From assembly GCA_033239125.1 (NCBI GenBank), contig BSWB01000001.1:56077501-56141500 (forward strand): a stretch of 64,000 nt of DNA. The letters are read 5' to 3'. The position numbers and the translations under genes were made by a program. Position 1 is the first letter of the stretch. Each line of letters starts with the position of its first letter. The stretch is from Fagopyrum homotropicum. Its lineage: Eukaryota; Streptophyta; Magnoliopsida; Caryophyllales; Polygonaceae. Positions 11,754-24,091 of the stretch are shown piece by piece. Below the pieces are notes generated by a model. It was not told the DNA's origin and did no database searches. It was given only the letters and a program-made list of their open reading frames with translations.

Positions 11754-13838
11754 GCTTGTTTTTGAAAGAAATTTGCACCATCAAGAGGAACCAGAAGCTG
11801 AAGGGAAAGCAAAAAGTTCAAGTGAGTGAGCATGTGGCAGCTGTCTTCCAAGGACGAATGCCTTAGAAATGTAGTGATCCGGGCATGGTAAGCATTCCTT
11901 GTGTCATTGGCAAAAATCGCTTTGACAAAGCAATGCTTGATTTAGGTGTGTCTATTAATGTGCTTCCTTATTCTATATACCAATCTCTTGGCCTTGGGCC
12001 TCTTCTTGAAACTCGGATCGTTGTCCAACTAGTTGATAGGTCAAATGTTTACCCAAAAGGAATTATGTAGGATGTGCTAGTTATGGTTGATAATCTCATT
12101 TTTCTTGTTGATATTTTCGTATTGGATATGAAAAATGATTCAAATGCTGCACCTATTTTGTGATGAAGGCCTATTCTAAAAACCGCTAGAACTAAGATTG
12201 ATTATGTGAGTGGTAAATTGACTATGGAATTTGATGAGAAAGTGGTTGAGTTTAATATCTATGATGCTATGAAACACCCCATTGATGACCATTCTCTTTG
12301 TGCTATTGATGTGATTGGCCCTATTATTAAAGATGTTTTTGACATGTCCGACATTGATGAATTTAAAAGTATAATTTGAAATGATATTGACATTCATAAT
12401 TCGGATTATGCACTAACATCTAACATGCAGGAAGTTCTAGCTCACTTGGATGAGCACAAAAGGCTCCCTATCTCATCTTTGGCCATTGGGCCCACATTGC
12501 TAACTCCAAGCGAAAAAGCTTGTTCTTTCTATAGTGTAGGCTCCGGTGATAGAATTGAAAGAGCTTCCCAACATCTCAAATACGCTTTTCTAGGGAAAAA
12601 CGACACTTTGACAGTGATCATTTCTAGAAAATTGTCCCCTATTCAAGAAGAAAAGTTGGTGAAGATCCTAAAGGAGAACAAGACGTCTCTTGGATGGACC
12701 ATTGCGGACATTAAGGGGATTAGTCCCTCTACATGTATACATAGGATCCTCCTTGAAGAAGAGGCAAAACCATCGAGGCAACCACAAAGAAGATTGAATC
12801 CGCCCATGATCGATGTGGTCAAGAAGGAAGTTTTGAAGCTCCTCCAAGCGGATATGATTTTCCCAATTTCGGATAGCAAATGCGTTAGCCCAACCAAAGT
12901 TGTCCAGAAAAAGGGAGGAATCACCATGGTGGAAAATCAATAAGGTGAAATGGTCCCAAGCAAAACTCAAACCGGATGGTGAGTTTGCATCGACTACCGC
13001 AAACTAAACACGGTAACCCGGAAAGACCATTTCCCTTTTACTTTTATTGGCCAAATGCTCGAATGTCGTGCAGGTCACCCCTATTACTGTTTCTATGATG
13101 GATACTCGGGCTACTTCCAAATAGCCATCGCCCCAGAGGATCAAGAGAAAATGACCTTCACTTGTCCTTTTGGCACTTTTGTGTATCGCAGAATACCATT
13201 TGGACTTTGCAATGCCCCCGGCACCTTCCAAAATTGCATGATAAGTATTTTTCGGAGTATATTGAAAACTTTATTGAAGTTTTTATGGACGATTTTATCG
13301 TCCATGGAGATAGTTTTTATGCATGTTTAGGACATTTAAAACTTGTTCTTCAAAAATGCGTAGAAACCAATCTAGTTCTAAATTCTGAAAAATGTCACTT
13401 CATGGTTGAACAAGGAATTGTGTTAGGCATGTTATCTCATCAAAGGAAATAAAAGTAGACAAGGCTAAATTTGATGTAATTAAAAGTTTCCCCTACCCTC
13501 CTAATGTGCGTGAAATTCGTTCTTTCTTAGGTCATTAAGGTTTCTGTCGGCGCTTTACAAGGATTTTCAAAGATTTCAGCACCATTGTGTGAGCTCTTGA
13601 AGAAAGACGTGACTTTCATAGTTGATCAAGATTGCAAGAAATCATTTGACACCTTGAAGGCTTGCCTCACAAGTGCACCCATCATCCGATCTCCCAAATC
13701 GGAGAAGCCTTTTGGGATCATGTGCGACGCCAGCGACTATGTTATGAGAGCCGTCCTAGGAAAAAAGGACGGAAGAGCATCACATGTAATTCATTACGCA
13801 TCAATGACGCTGAATGGTGCTCAAAGGAACTACTCCAT
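11754..13838 (+). pseudogene. pol: C1 protease-RT-RNase H, broken and truncated
   Basis: The protease block (11885-12070) has VSIPCVIG and DLGVS in place of DLGAS, then a stop at 12068-12070. RT begins near 12780 (QPQRRLNPPM). After a TAA near 12941 comes DGYSGYFQIAIAPEDQE, with PFGLCNAPGTFQ then FMDDF in another frame. RNase H starts with IMCDASDY (near 13730) and is cut after Y-S-I-V by an inverted LTR piece. Integrase is absent. There are at least five frame or stop defects. C1 is older and more damaged than C2. Confidence 0.85.
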
Positions 13839-13988
13839 TGTTCGCTCCAAAAGGTGTGCATGCTTTAATATTTATACCAAGAACAATTGCAAATAGCGAA
13901 CCTGCAGTGTACGGATCGATTGTAATAAAAGCAAGAATTCCAAGGTCGAACACAGGGAATATGGTGAAACAAAGATATGTAATTAAGG
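13839..13988 (-). repeat. Inverted terminal piece of an E-type LTR
   Basis: It starts TGTTCGCTCC, the reverse complement of the LTR E1 end GGAGCGAACA, and follows E1 in reverse through CGAACCTGCAGTGTACGG. Only the last 150 bp of the LTR remain before the C2 LTR begins. An E-type LTR probably inserted into C1 RNase H and was then hit by C2, but a deletion join cannot be ruled out. Confidence 0.7.
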
Positions 13989-16900
13989 TTATAGGTGATG
14001 GAAGCACTATCAATTAGGGTAGTTTTTAGAGTCTTTTTATTGCATTAGTGTCGGTTTATGCTACTAACTCCTTGGTCTAGAAGAAGAAGATCAAAAGAAG
14101 CTAAAGAAGGAGTTATAAGCACTTAGGAGTGAAGATCGATCACGAAGCAAAGCTTCTGCTGCCTTACCGCCCTTGCGGGTCCTTGCAGCTGATAACACGA
14201 TTTATAACATAGTTTTAGGTGTACATTTAGATAGAATTCTAGCTCATTCATGCATGATCTAGCATTAGTTGAAGACGTTCTTCACCCAATTCACATATTT
14301 TGTCGAGATAGACGTCTACACGGACTTGTGCGCGTTTTGTAGGTATTACGGGAAGTTTAGGAGCTTAAACGATGCGTTTGAGGATCGTTCATTTAAATGA
14401 CGCACCCTCGGAATCATTAGGACACAAGCCAAGAGCTAAGAAGGACTCATGGAACCTTGCCAACACAAGACATGCACCAAACCACAACTTAATGATCCAA
14501 GGCGAAGTTTCTGCATAGAATCACGGTTCTCTGACGAACCACGGCCGTGGAAATGACCGTGGATTTTGCCAGATTCTCGTGACAGCTGTGCGACGACTCT
14601 CATGGCCAGCTCATGAAGGATTTGTTATAAATGTGGTCCATCATGGGTTGTTTGGAGGCAGTTGGGGTAGTTTGGGAGCAGCTCATCCATTATCCATTTC
14701 TCTCTACCAAATATATTCTCAAAAAAAAAAGAAGATTTTTCTAGGAAGGAAAGTGTCAAAGAGAAGAAGGAGAGTTCCATTGAAGAAGAGGATGAGGAAA
14801 CACACCATAGCTTTCTTGTATTTCGGATTTTGATTTCTAGAGATTGTATGAACCTTTGAACCTTCTTTTGGAAGGGTTGTAAGTGGCTCTATTCTAATCT
14901 TCAGCTTAGTTTTGAATTAAGTTCACTTGTGCATCTCTTTTCTTTTATTCTCTTGCAATGGATGTTTTGATTTTATGTTTGTTTGCTTCGATTTCCATTA
15001 TGAATGTTGTAGGCTAAATTGATGTGGTTCTAGGGTAAGGAAAGGATGGTTATGGCTAGAACCGTGATAGGATGAACTTAGATTAGCCTTTGGATGACTT
15101 TTGCTTATGAACGTAGTTGCTGTTAGGAATCACGGGTAGTTCTTGAAGAACCACGGTCGTGGTTTAGGAAGAACAGCCCGTGATTTTCCCTGACTCGAAG
15201 GATCTTGCCTTAAACCTATAAAATGTTGAAAACCTAATTGTTGTTGAGTTTAACCTACCTAGTGTAGTGACTAAGTGCTAGGAGAGACTTACCCGGTAAT
15301 CCTTGTCCTTAGAATCTAAAATAGCGAACCTTAGGTAGTGGTGAGCCTAATAAGCCACCATTGGATTAGATGTGCTAGGATAGTTGCTTAGGACTTCCCT
15401 TTCCAAGACTTACCCGGTAAGGATAGGTTAGATCCCTAATTTACAATCCGGTTTGTGTAGAATTCCTATCCTTAGGCTCTTAGAGACCTACCCGGTAATA
15501 AGACCTTAGGTGTGGACTAGTTGGACCATGAGACCTACCCGGTAATTGATCCCAAATTAGATACACTTAATCCCAACATATATTAGCTAATCGAAAGAAC
15601 GAATAGATAACTTGAGTTCTATGCCATAATCGGAACTTCCGACCCCTAGAATCCGTCTTTTCTTTCCTTGATCATTATCTTGTTTGGTTTGTTCATTTGT
15701 GCTGATTTTTAGTCTAGTTTAATTGCCTTGCACGAATTGTGATCTTTGATTGATCACCAAAACCGACCAAAAACAATTTAGATTTTCACTTCTTTGTTTA
15801 CCTCTTTTCTAACCTTAGACCTTCACTAAACTTAATCACAAAACCGAGTCAATTTCACCTTAGTCTTTGTGTTCAACCTCGGAATACTATCCATGCTACA
15901 AACGTCTCGTACACTGCGGGTGCGCTAGAAGTTAGGATAATTATAACGAGTATAAATTTAAGGCTTATTGCGTGCACAGTTTTCAGCGTAACAGCAGCCG
16001 CCCCTGCGGTGACTTGCCTTGACGAGACGAAGACCAGCTCCACTGCGCCCTGCCTGTGCCTCGCCTTGGGAGCTGGAAGGTGAAGAGTCTGTGTCACCGC
16101 CCTTGCGTTGGCCTTAAGGCGCCCCTGCGCCTTGACATCAGAAATGTCCGGAAGGCCAAAGGTTAGACGTTGAAGTGCATTAAAGATCCGCCCCAGCGGA
16201 GTTATGTAGCCACCCCAGTGGTTCTGAAGAAGATCAACCGATTCTGCCTAAACCGCCCCTGCGGTTCCTGAAGGCCGCCCCTACGGTTTAATGCCAGAAG
16301 CTTTAGTCCGGCTGTTTACACCACCTTTATGGCATTTAAGGTGGTTGTTTTAGGCCGGCTATTTACTCCTAATTAAGTGTCTTTTGTAGTATAAATAGTC
16401 CATGACCGATTTCTAGAATCATCCATACTTTTCCCCACAAAATCCATTTTAGACTTGAGTTTTTCCATTGTAATGACTTGCTAACTCCCTTGCTACATTG
16501 GGTTGGTTTGAAGCTGCTTTGTTACTTTGGTTGTCAGTTCTTTTTAATATAAGTTTTTATTCAGTAATGCTTTGTGTTTCCTTGATCTCCATTGTTTAAT
16601 TGCATGTTAATTATTACTTGAGATTGATCACCTTAGGTTCTAAAGTGCATGTAAACAACTAGGATTAACAGGTTCCGGGTTCGGATCTTTAATCTAGTAG
16701 CAACTTTAAGTAATAACGGATTGTAATTACTTAAAGAAAAGGAACACAAATATAAAGATAAGTTTAACGGTTTTAATCTTCTCTTCATATCCCTTAGTCT
16801 TTGTTTGATTGATAACTTGTTATTTGTTCTTGTAGGTTTACGGAACTTTAATAAGTTAAATTGTGTTGATCCCGGTTGGCTCAACACATATGTATGATCG

Positions 16901-17209
16901 AGACGGGAGATTACTTAAGAATTAATAAAAGAAACGCACCAAAGTAGCAATTGCATGCTTAGAATCATCCTAGTATAGATTCATCCATTATTGTCTTAAT
17001 TGTCGCATTAATCGTTTTCATAAGTTTTTGTGCATCAATTCAACCAAACCCCCCCCCTTGTGTCACTTGTCATTATAATCGATAATTGCATCTAAAACAC
17101 CTTAACTCTCTTGGGTTCGACCCTTACTTAATCACTATACTTGTTCTTAGTGCTAAGTCGGGATTTACTTTTGATTGGGTATAGACGACCATAGAAATAC
17201 CTTCGGTCA
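13989..17209 (+). repeat. 5' LTR of C2, family C, split by a solo LTR
   Basis: The two halves (13989-14189 and 15999-17209, with GCAGC counted once) together make about 1.41 kb and match the LTR at 8572-9966. The first bases read TTATAGG where the other copy has TGATAGG, so the terminal TG is mutated. There is a TATA box TATAAATA at 16390-16397. C-motif clusters lie on both sides of the insertion (from 14166, and 15994-16290). The end GGTCA is followed by a perfect primer site. Confidence 0.85.
14190..15993 (+). mobile_element. Solo LTR of family D, target duplication GCAGC
   Basis: The 1804-bp LTR starts TGATAACACG and ends GCGTAACA, with GCAGC at both 14185-14189 and 15994-15998. This marks a clean insertion reduced to one LTR by recombination. 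It is the same family as the LTR of element D but clearly diverged from it. It carries a GACGTCTACAC box (14311), D palindromes CCACGGCCGTGG (14539-14550) and CCACGGTCGTGG (15151-15162), and four ACYTACCCGG boxes (15287, 15408, 15486, 15533). There is no internal coding sequence; the ORF at 14579-14833 is LTR sequence. Confidence 0.92.
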
Positions 17210-17214
17210 AATTT

Positions 17215-17232
17215 TGGCGCCGTTGCCGGGGA
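17215..17232 (+). other. C2 primer binding site, tRNA-Asp
   Basis: TGGCGCCGTTGCCGGGGA is an 18-base complement to plant tRNA-Asp(GUC) including CCA. It lies five bases after the LTR and is the primer usage known for the Athila lineage. Confidence 0.93.
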
Positions 17233-17382
17233 GTTTTTGTGTTTTATTGTTATTATTGATTATTGGTTTGAACCATTTTTATGGTTCAAACCCGTGCTAC
17301 TAATTCCGGGTTTGCTTCTTTTGATCCAGAAATTGAGAGGACGCACATTCGGCAATGAAGACAACAACAACTACAACAAGAG

Positions 17383-19020
17383 ATGGTTGATCGTACCCTT
17401 CGTCAACTTACGCAGCCCACCTTGGCTCAAAACCCTCTTGCGGTCGCTATACCGGCACTAGGGGAAGGAGTCAACTTTGAACTCAAGCCGGGGCTTATTC
17501 ACTTGCTTCCATCCTTCCATGGGCTAAGTGGTGAAGACCCCATCAAGCACCTTGGGAAGTTCCATACTGTATGTATGAGCATGAAGCCGGCCAACATTAC
17601 CGAAGAACAGATCAAGATGAGGGCATTCGGCTTCACACTCAAAGATTCGGCGGATGATTGGTATTACCACCTTCCATCCGGGAGTATCGACACTTGGGAG
17701 AACCTTCACAAAGCGTTCTTGGAGAAATACTTTCCATCTAAAAAGGCCAATAGCTTGAAGAAAGCTATAAGCAACATCGAGCAAGAGGCAACCGAAACTC
17801 TCTACCAGTACTTCGAAAGGTTTGCACGCCTCCGATCCAGTTGTCCTTTCAACGGATATTCAACTCAAGATCTAGTGTTGTACTTGTACAATGGCTAGCT
17901 AGACAATGAAAGGAGGATTGTCGATGCGGCTTGCGGAGGTAATATTCTTAACTCTACTCCTGACCTTGCTTTGGAAAAGATACTGGAACTAGCGGAAGGA
18001 ACTCGGAACTTTGTAAGGACCCCGGCTAAAAAAGTAGTTCATGTCGTGAGTTCCGGGAAGAGCGAGATTTCCACCGAGCTGGCGGAATTGAAGGAAATGG
18101 TGAAGAGGCTAACACTTATGGGAACACCGCAATAGCTCAAAGCTTGTGGAGTTTGTGTTGACTCGTATCATGCAACGGACATGTGTCCACAAGTTCAAGA
18201 TGACGATGCTGAAGTAAACACAATGGGTTATGGACAACCACAACAGCAAAGACCTAGGAACGATCCCTATGCACAGAATTTCATGCCAAATTGGCGTGAC
18301 CAACAGAATTTTCGTTGGAGGGATCAACAAAACAAACAACAACAGCCCCACCAAGGTAAGTATCACTCAACTGAAAATATGTTGCAGGTTTTGACTAACC
18401 ACTTTGCTACCCATGTCCAAACAACAGAATCAATCATCAAGAACCTTGAGAAGCAGGTTGGTCAAATGGCGGAAGCTATTTCAAGGACCGAATCAAGGCT
18501 TTCCGGAGGATTGCCTTCCCATATGTTTATAAACCCCAAGGAGAATGTTAGTGCCCTAACATTAAGGAGCGGGAAGCAAATCCGACAAGAACCAATAAAA
18601 GAGTCACAAAGCGAACCTTCTATCGTTATTTCCGCACCCACAGCCGCCCCTGCGGCTGCATCTGCGCCCAGCGTAGAAGGAAGGATGCCCTTGCGGCTGG
18701 CTGCCCCCGCCAATGCGTTGACAACCCCTGAGCCGCCCCTGTGCCTTCAAGCGGACGCCCCTGCGGAAAACAAAACAAAAGGTCCTGCTGAAAAGGATAC
18801 TTACGTCCGGCCTAACTTTCTGCCGTTGTACTCCGAAAAGCCACCGGCTCCTTTTCCTGAAGCATTGAAGGGGTGAAGAATCATAGAGGACAAGGACCTC
18901 TTTGAGACTTTCTCTAAATGCGAGGTAAACATTCCCCTCCTTAAGTTGGTGAAAAGTATCCCTAAGTATGCTCGTTTTTTGAAGGAACTTTGCACTATCA
19001 AGAGAAATCAAAAGCTAAAG
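17383..19020 (+). pseudogene. gag: C2 gag, nearly continuous with internal stops
   Basis: The ATG at 17383 starts a gag with LKPGLIHLLPSFHGL, the DDWYYHLPSGSIDTW block and KKAISNIEQEATETLYQYFERFARL (about residues 27-160). A TAG at 17896-17898 sits where C1 has a Leu codon. A second TAG at 18133-18135 is shared with C1 and lies just before the zinc knuckle (18144-18186, C-x2-C-x4-H-x4-C). A Gln-rich stretch and the AEAISR..SRLSGGLPS block follow. The linker at 18637-18770 is written in the GC-rich C motif (Ala/Pro-rich in translation). A TGA at 18874-18876 and a TAG at 19027-19029 follow. Apart from these stops the frame is well kept. Confidence 0.86.
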
Positions 19021-21524
19021 GGGAAATAGAAAGTGCAAGTGAGTGAACATGTGTCGGCAATTTTCCAACGGAAAATGCCCAAGAAATGCAGCGATCCGGA
19101 CATGGTAAGCATTCCTTGTGTTATAGGGCAAACCCGCTTTGACAAAGCAATGCTTGATCTCGGAGCTTCTATTAATGTCTTGCCATATTCGATTTACAAA
19201 TCACTTGGCCATGGGCCACTAATGGAAACTAGGATTGTAGTACAACTATCTGATAGATATAATGGGTACCCGAAAGGGATAATTAAAGATGTATTAGTGA
19301 TGGCAGACAACCTAATTTTTCCTGCTGATTTCTTTGTAATGGATATGGAAAATGACTCGTGTGCTGCACCCATTATGTTAGGTAGGCCATTTCTGAAAAC
19401 GGCTAGGACTAAAATTGATTATGTTAGTGGTAAATTGACCATGGAGTTTGATGGAGAAGTAGTGGAATTTGACATCTATGATGCAATGAAATTTCGTAGC
19501 GATGATCATTATCTATGTTCTATTGACATTGTTGAACCTTTTGTGCAAGATGTTTTTGATAACTCTGACGTGGATAAATTGAGAAATGTGATTGAGCATG
19601 ACATTGATGGTTTCAAATCAGATTATGTGTTAACATCTAGCATGAAAGAGGTCCTAGCCCAATTAGATGAGCATAAAAGGCTACCTATCTCCAATTTAGC
19701 CATTGGGCCCACTATACTAACCCCAAGCAAGAAGCTTGTTCCGTCCATAGTGCAGGCACCGGAAATAGAATTGAAGGACCTTCCGTCACACCTCAAGTAT
19801 GTTTTCCTTGGAGCACACAATACCTTGCCGGTAATCATCTCCAATAAGTTGACCACCGGACAAGAAGATAAGTTGGTGAACGTACTAAAGGAGCACAAGA
19901 CGGCCCTCGGATTGACTATTGTGGACATCAATGGGATAATTCCTTCCACTTGCATGCATAGGATTTTATTTGAGGACGAAGCCAAGCCCTCTAGGCAACC
20001 TCAAAGGAGGTTGAACCCACCAATGATGGATGTAGTCAAAAAGGAAGTGTTGAAGCTCCTCCAAGCGGATATGATCTTTCCTATCTCGGATAGCACTTGG
20101 GTTAGCCCGACCCAAGTGGTTCCAAAAAAGGGAGGCATCACTTTGGTGGAAAATCAACATGGAGAGATGGTCCCAAGCAAAACACAAACCGGATGGAGAG
20201 TTTGCATTGACTACCGCAAGCTCAATAAGGTAACACGCAAAGACCATTTCCCATTACCTTGATCAAATTTTGGAACGTCTTGCAGGTCATCAATACTACT
20301 GTTTCATGGACGGATATTCGGGATATTTCCAAATAGCCATCGCACCAGAAGATCAAGAGAAGACAACGTTCACTTGCCCATTTGACACTTTTGCATATCG
20401 CAGAATGCCCTTTGGACTTTGCAACGCGCCGGGCACTTTCCAACGGTGCATGATAAGTATTTTCTCCGAATACATAGAAATTTTCATTGAAGTCTTCATG
20501 GATGATTTTACCGTTCATGGAGACAGTTTTGACGCATGTTTAAGGCATTTAAAACTTGTTCTTGAAAAATGTGTTGAAACCAATTTAGTTCTTAATTCGG
20601 AAAAATGTCATTCAATGGTCGAAAAAGGAATTGTGATAGGATATGTAATATCCTCAAAAGGGATAGAGGTAGATAAGGCAAAGGTTGATGTTATTCAAAA
20701 TTTACCTTATCCTACTAATGTTCGGGAAATCCGATCTTTTCTTAGTCATGCAGGTTTCTACCGAAGGTTCATCAAAAACTTCTCAAAGATCTCAACACCC
20801 TTGTGTGAATTGCTCAAGAAAGATGTCACCTTCATAGTGGATGAGGATTGCAAGAAGGCTTTCGACACTTTGAAGTCATGTCTCACCACCGCACCGATCA
20901 TCCGTTCTCCGGATTGGCAGAAACCTTTTGAAATCATGTGTGACGCTAGTGACTACGCCGTCGGAGCTCTCTTAGGACAAAAAGACGAACGGGCCTCCCA
21001 TGTGATCCATTATGCATCTATGACACTAAATGGAGCACAAAGGAAATACTCCACCACCAAGAAGGAGATGTTGACGGTAGTTTTTGCCCTTGAGAAGTTC
21101 AGGCAATACTTACTTGGGGTAAAGGTAATTATTTTCACTAAACATGCAACCCTTAGGTACCTTATGGAAAAGAAGGAGGCAAAGCCACGATTAATCCGTT
21201 GGGTGCTCCTTCTAAGTGAATTTAACCCATAGATAAGGGACAAAAAGGGAGCTGAGAACATGGTGGCAGATCATTTGAGCAGACTAGTGCAAGAGGAGGA
21301 AGAACCAGGAAAAGAAAGAGAGATAGCCGGAAGCTTTTCAGACGATACATTCTACACAACTCTCTGTTGTGTAACCGCCCCCGTGCCTCACACCAGCCGC
21401 CCCTGCGGCCAGCCGCCCCCTGCGGCCCCGTCTAGGCGCCCCTGCGGAATTGTCGACAGAGGTTTGTCTTAAGCTTCAATCTTTTAAGCCTTGGTTTGCT
21501 GACATTGTGAACTTCATTGTCAGG
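19021..21524 (+). pseudogene. pol: C2 protease-RT-RNase H, interrupted by element D
   Basis: The protease is complete, with DLGASINVLPYSIY and later IMLGRPFLKTAR. RT runs PQRRLNPPMMDVVKKEVLKLLQADMIFPI, WRVCIDYRKLN, then a short deletion near 20262 shifts the frame. It resumes with FMDGYSGYFQIAIAPEDQE, MPFGLCNAPGTFQRC and FMDDF. RNase H has CDASDYAVGALLG, but TKHATLRYL stands where relatives have TDHA, so a catalytic Asp is replaced. There is a TAG at 21230-21232, then NMVADHLSRL. A C-motif-rich linker (21378-21450) lies between RNase H and integrase. The sequence then reads ADIVNFIVR and is cut by the LTR of D. Integrase should lie beyond the right edge. Confidence 0.87.
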
Positions 21525-23364
21525 TGTTACGGTAGGAATTGATGCACGCAAAAGTCTTAAATTTATAACTCGATATATTTTTCCTAACTCCTAGCGAACC
21601 CACGGTGTATGGGTCGTTTTGTAGTAAGGATAGTATTCCGAGGTCGAACACAAAGACTAAGGTGAAATTGAACCAATAGTGACTAGGGATAGTGTTGATC
21701 TAGGCTAAGAAAGGAGAAGGAAATAAAGAAATGAAAATCTCAATGTTTTTGGATTGGTTTTGTGGTGATCAATCAAAGATCACAGATCATGCAAGATTTA
21801 ACAAATAACTAAGCTAGCAAGGCAAATAAACAAACACAAACACGAGATAGGTAATCAAGAGATAAAAGCGGATTCTAGGGGTTAGAAATTCCGGTTATGG
21901 CATAGGACTCAAGCTATCTAATCATTCCTTGGATCAACTATAGTATGTTGGGAGTGAGTGTTTCTAGATTGGGGTCAATCACCGGGTAGGTCTCATGGTC
22001 CACTAGTCCGTTCCTAAGGTCTCATCACCGGGTAAGTCTCAAAGAGCCTAAGGATAGGAATTCTACACAAACCGGATTGTCATCTAGGGATCTAACCTCT
22101 CCTTACCTAGTAAGTCTCGGGAAGGCAAGTCCTAAACATCAATCCTAGCACACTCAGTCCAATAGCGGCTTATGAGGCTCACTACTACCTAGAGTTCATC
22201 ATCTTCGGTATCTAAAGGCGAGAATCACCCGATAGGTCTCTTCTCACGATTAGTTGCTAACACTAGGTCACCCTAGGATAGATCTAGCTCAATAATCACT
22301 AGGATTCCAACAATCTAACAACCTAACACTTAGATTTATCAATACAAGCAAGCCAGACGAAATCACGGGCAGTTCATCAAGTCCACGGCCGTGGAACCCC
22401 TTAGAACAGACCGTGATTTTGAACAGAGGCTAGGTTCGAGCAAACAAAGCATCCAAGGGTACGTTTAAGTCTATCCTATCATAGTCCAAGCCATAACCAT
22501 CATTTCCTTACCCTAGAATCACATCTACTTAGCCAACAACATGCATCATAACATTCAAACTCATCAAGCATACAATCAAGGTTTCCATAGCAAGTAAATG
22601 AAGTGAAATAGAGATGAACAAGTTGAACAAAGAAATCCAAGCTGAAAATGAGTTTAATGAAGACTTACAACACTTCAAAAGAAGGTTCAAATCGTTCCTT
22701 ACACCCCTTTGCAAACGTTTCCAACAAGTTGCTCCAAAATCTCTCTAAAAACTATGAAAAACTAATAATGGTGTGTTCTTCTCTTCTTCTCCAATGGAAG
22801 CCTTTCTTCTCCTCCAAGAATCTCCAATCCAAATCTTCCAATGAGAGAATATGTGTGAGGTAAGAGTGTGGGAGAGAATGGAGTGATGGGGTCTGCCCTC
22901 AACAGCCTGCAGGACCACCTTTTATACACCATCAAGGGCAAGGGTCGGTTATGGAGATCGTGGGACAGCTGTCGCAACTGTGCAGGGATAACCACGGCCT
23001 ATTTCCACGCCCGTGGAAGTCCCAGTGGCCGTGGTTTGGTGATTCAAACTTCTATGGATCATCAAGCCACAATTTGGTGCAAGGCATGCACCAACAAGGT
23101 CCCATGTGTTCTCCTTTGCTCCTAACTTGCTTCCCAATGGGTCCGAAGGTGTGTCATCTCGAGGAATAATCCTCGAATGTATCGATTAAGCTCCTAAAGC
23201 TCCCAAAATACCTTCAAATCATGCAAAAGTCCGTGTAGACGTCTATCTCGACAAATATACAAGAATTGGATGCAAACGTCATGAACTAGCGCTAAACCAT
23301 GCATGAATGAGCGGAAAAACTATCTAAATTAGTGCTTAAACCTACGTCATAAATTGTGTTATCA
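21525..23364 (-). repeat. 3' LTR of element D
   Basis: The 1840-bp LTR reads on the minus strand from TGATAACACAATT to GTAACA. It aligns with the solo LTR at 14190-15993 with many differences. The D palindrome is at 22383-22394, and a second cluster is at about 22986-23042. The four ACTTACCCGG-type boxes appear in reverse near 21984, 22030, 22108 and 22229 with the same spacing as in the other LTRs. A GTCTACAC box is at 23233-23243. The ORFs at 22648-23169 are LTR sequence with no recognisable domain. Confidence 0.9.
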
Positions 23365-24091
23365 AAAATACCTCATACTTAAGGTTTGCTCGTCCCCGAG
23401 CAAAGTCCGACTATAGGCTAAGAGATGACATGATTTATGAGTGCAAGAAAAACTGAAAATATTTTTGGGATTGTGCTTCTAATATTGGATCCCCTTCACA
23501 GTCATGTTTCATGGCAAATGGACAAGCAATCATGCATCAAATGAATGAAGGCACGGAGAGACAATTATTCTTAACTAGAAAGCATGCATGAAAGGTAAAG
23601 ATGAAGAAACCAAGATGATCATGAGTATATCCAATCTAGATCACTAAGTCTTACACACATGCAAATAGGTCACAAGGACTTAGGAAAGAAGAGGCTAAGA
23701 AACGTTGAGATTGGGTGGGGATTTTTTCTAGGTCATGTGATGCTAATCCGGGAATGGAACTAACTCTACAATTTCATATTTGATCAATTTCCCACAAGTG
23801 TATATTTTCTCCTTCTTTTCTTTCTTTTCTTTTCTTTTTCTTTCACTTATTTTTTTTTTTTAGACAATGGCATTGGTGTACAAAAGCCGAAACCTTGGTG
23901 ATTAGCGGGCCTCGGGCTTTTTTATTTCTCGAGGTGCTCCACACCGGGCACACAAACCAAAACTTGTTAGGACTATCGGTTTATTTGACTTTGGCAAGGC
24001 ACAAACACCCGATTATGTGAATGGTGCCGAGTTACTCGTCATTTAAACAAACGTCCCAAAACCTTTATTTTTGTCTATACTTTCACAACAA
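23365..24091 (-). other. Element D 3' noncoding region, LTR-proximal part
   Basis: Directly next to the LTR, read on the minus strand, is AAGTATGAGGTATTTT, the polypurine tract, preceded by GACGAGCAAACCTT. No ORF is seen. The segment at about 23855-24062 matches the 3' noncoding region of B (34795-34970) and F, with GACGAGTAACTCGGCACC and CGGGTGTTTGTG in common. It ends at the AACAA target of element B. Confidence 0.8.

Noticed and set aside
8572..17209. Treating the two C LTRs as the pair of one element C1
   Set aside because: The second LTR is followed by a primer site and gag of C2, and C1 has no integrase, 3' region or polypurine tract before it.
22648..23169. Host gene candidates in 21.5-24 kb
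   Set aside because: All ORFs fall within the D LTR or its 3' noncoding region and overlap on both strands without domains.
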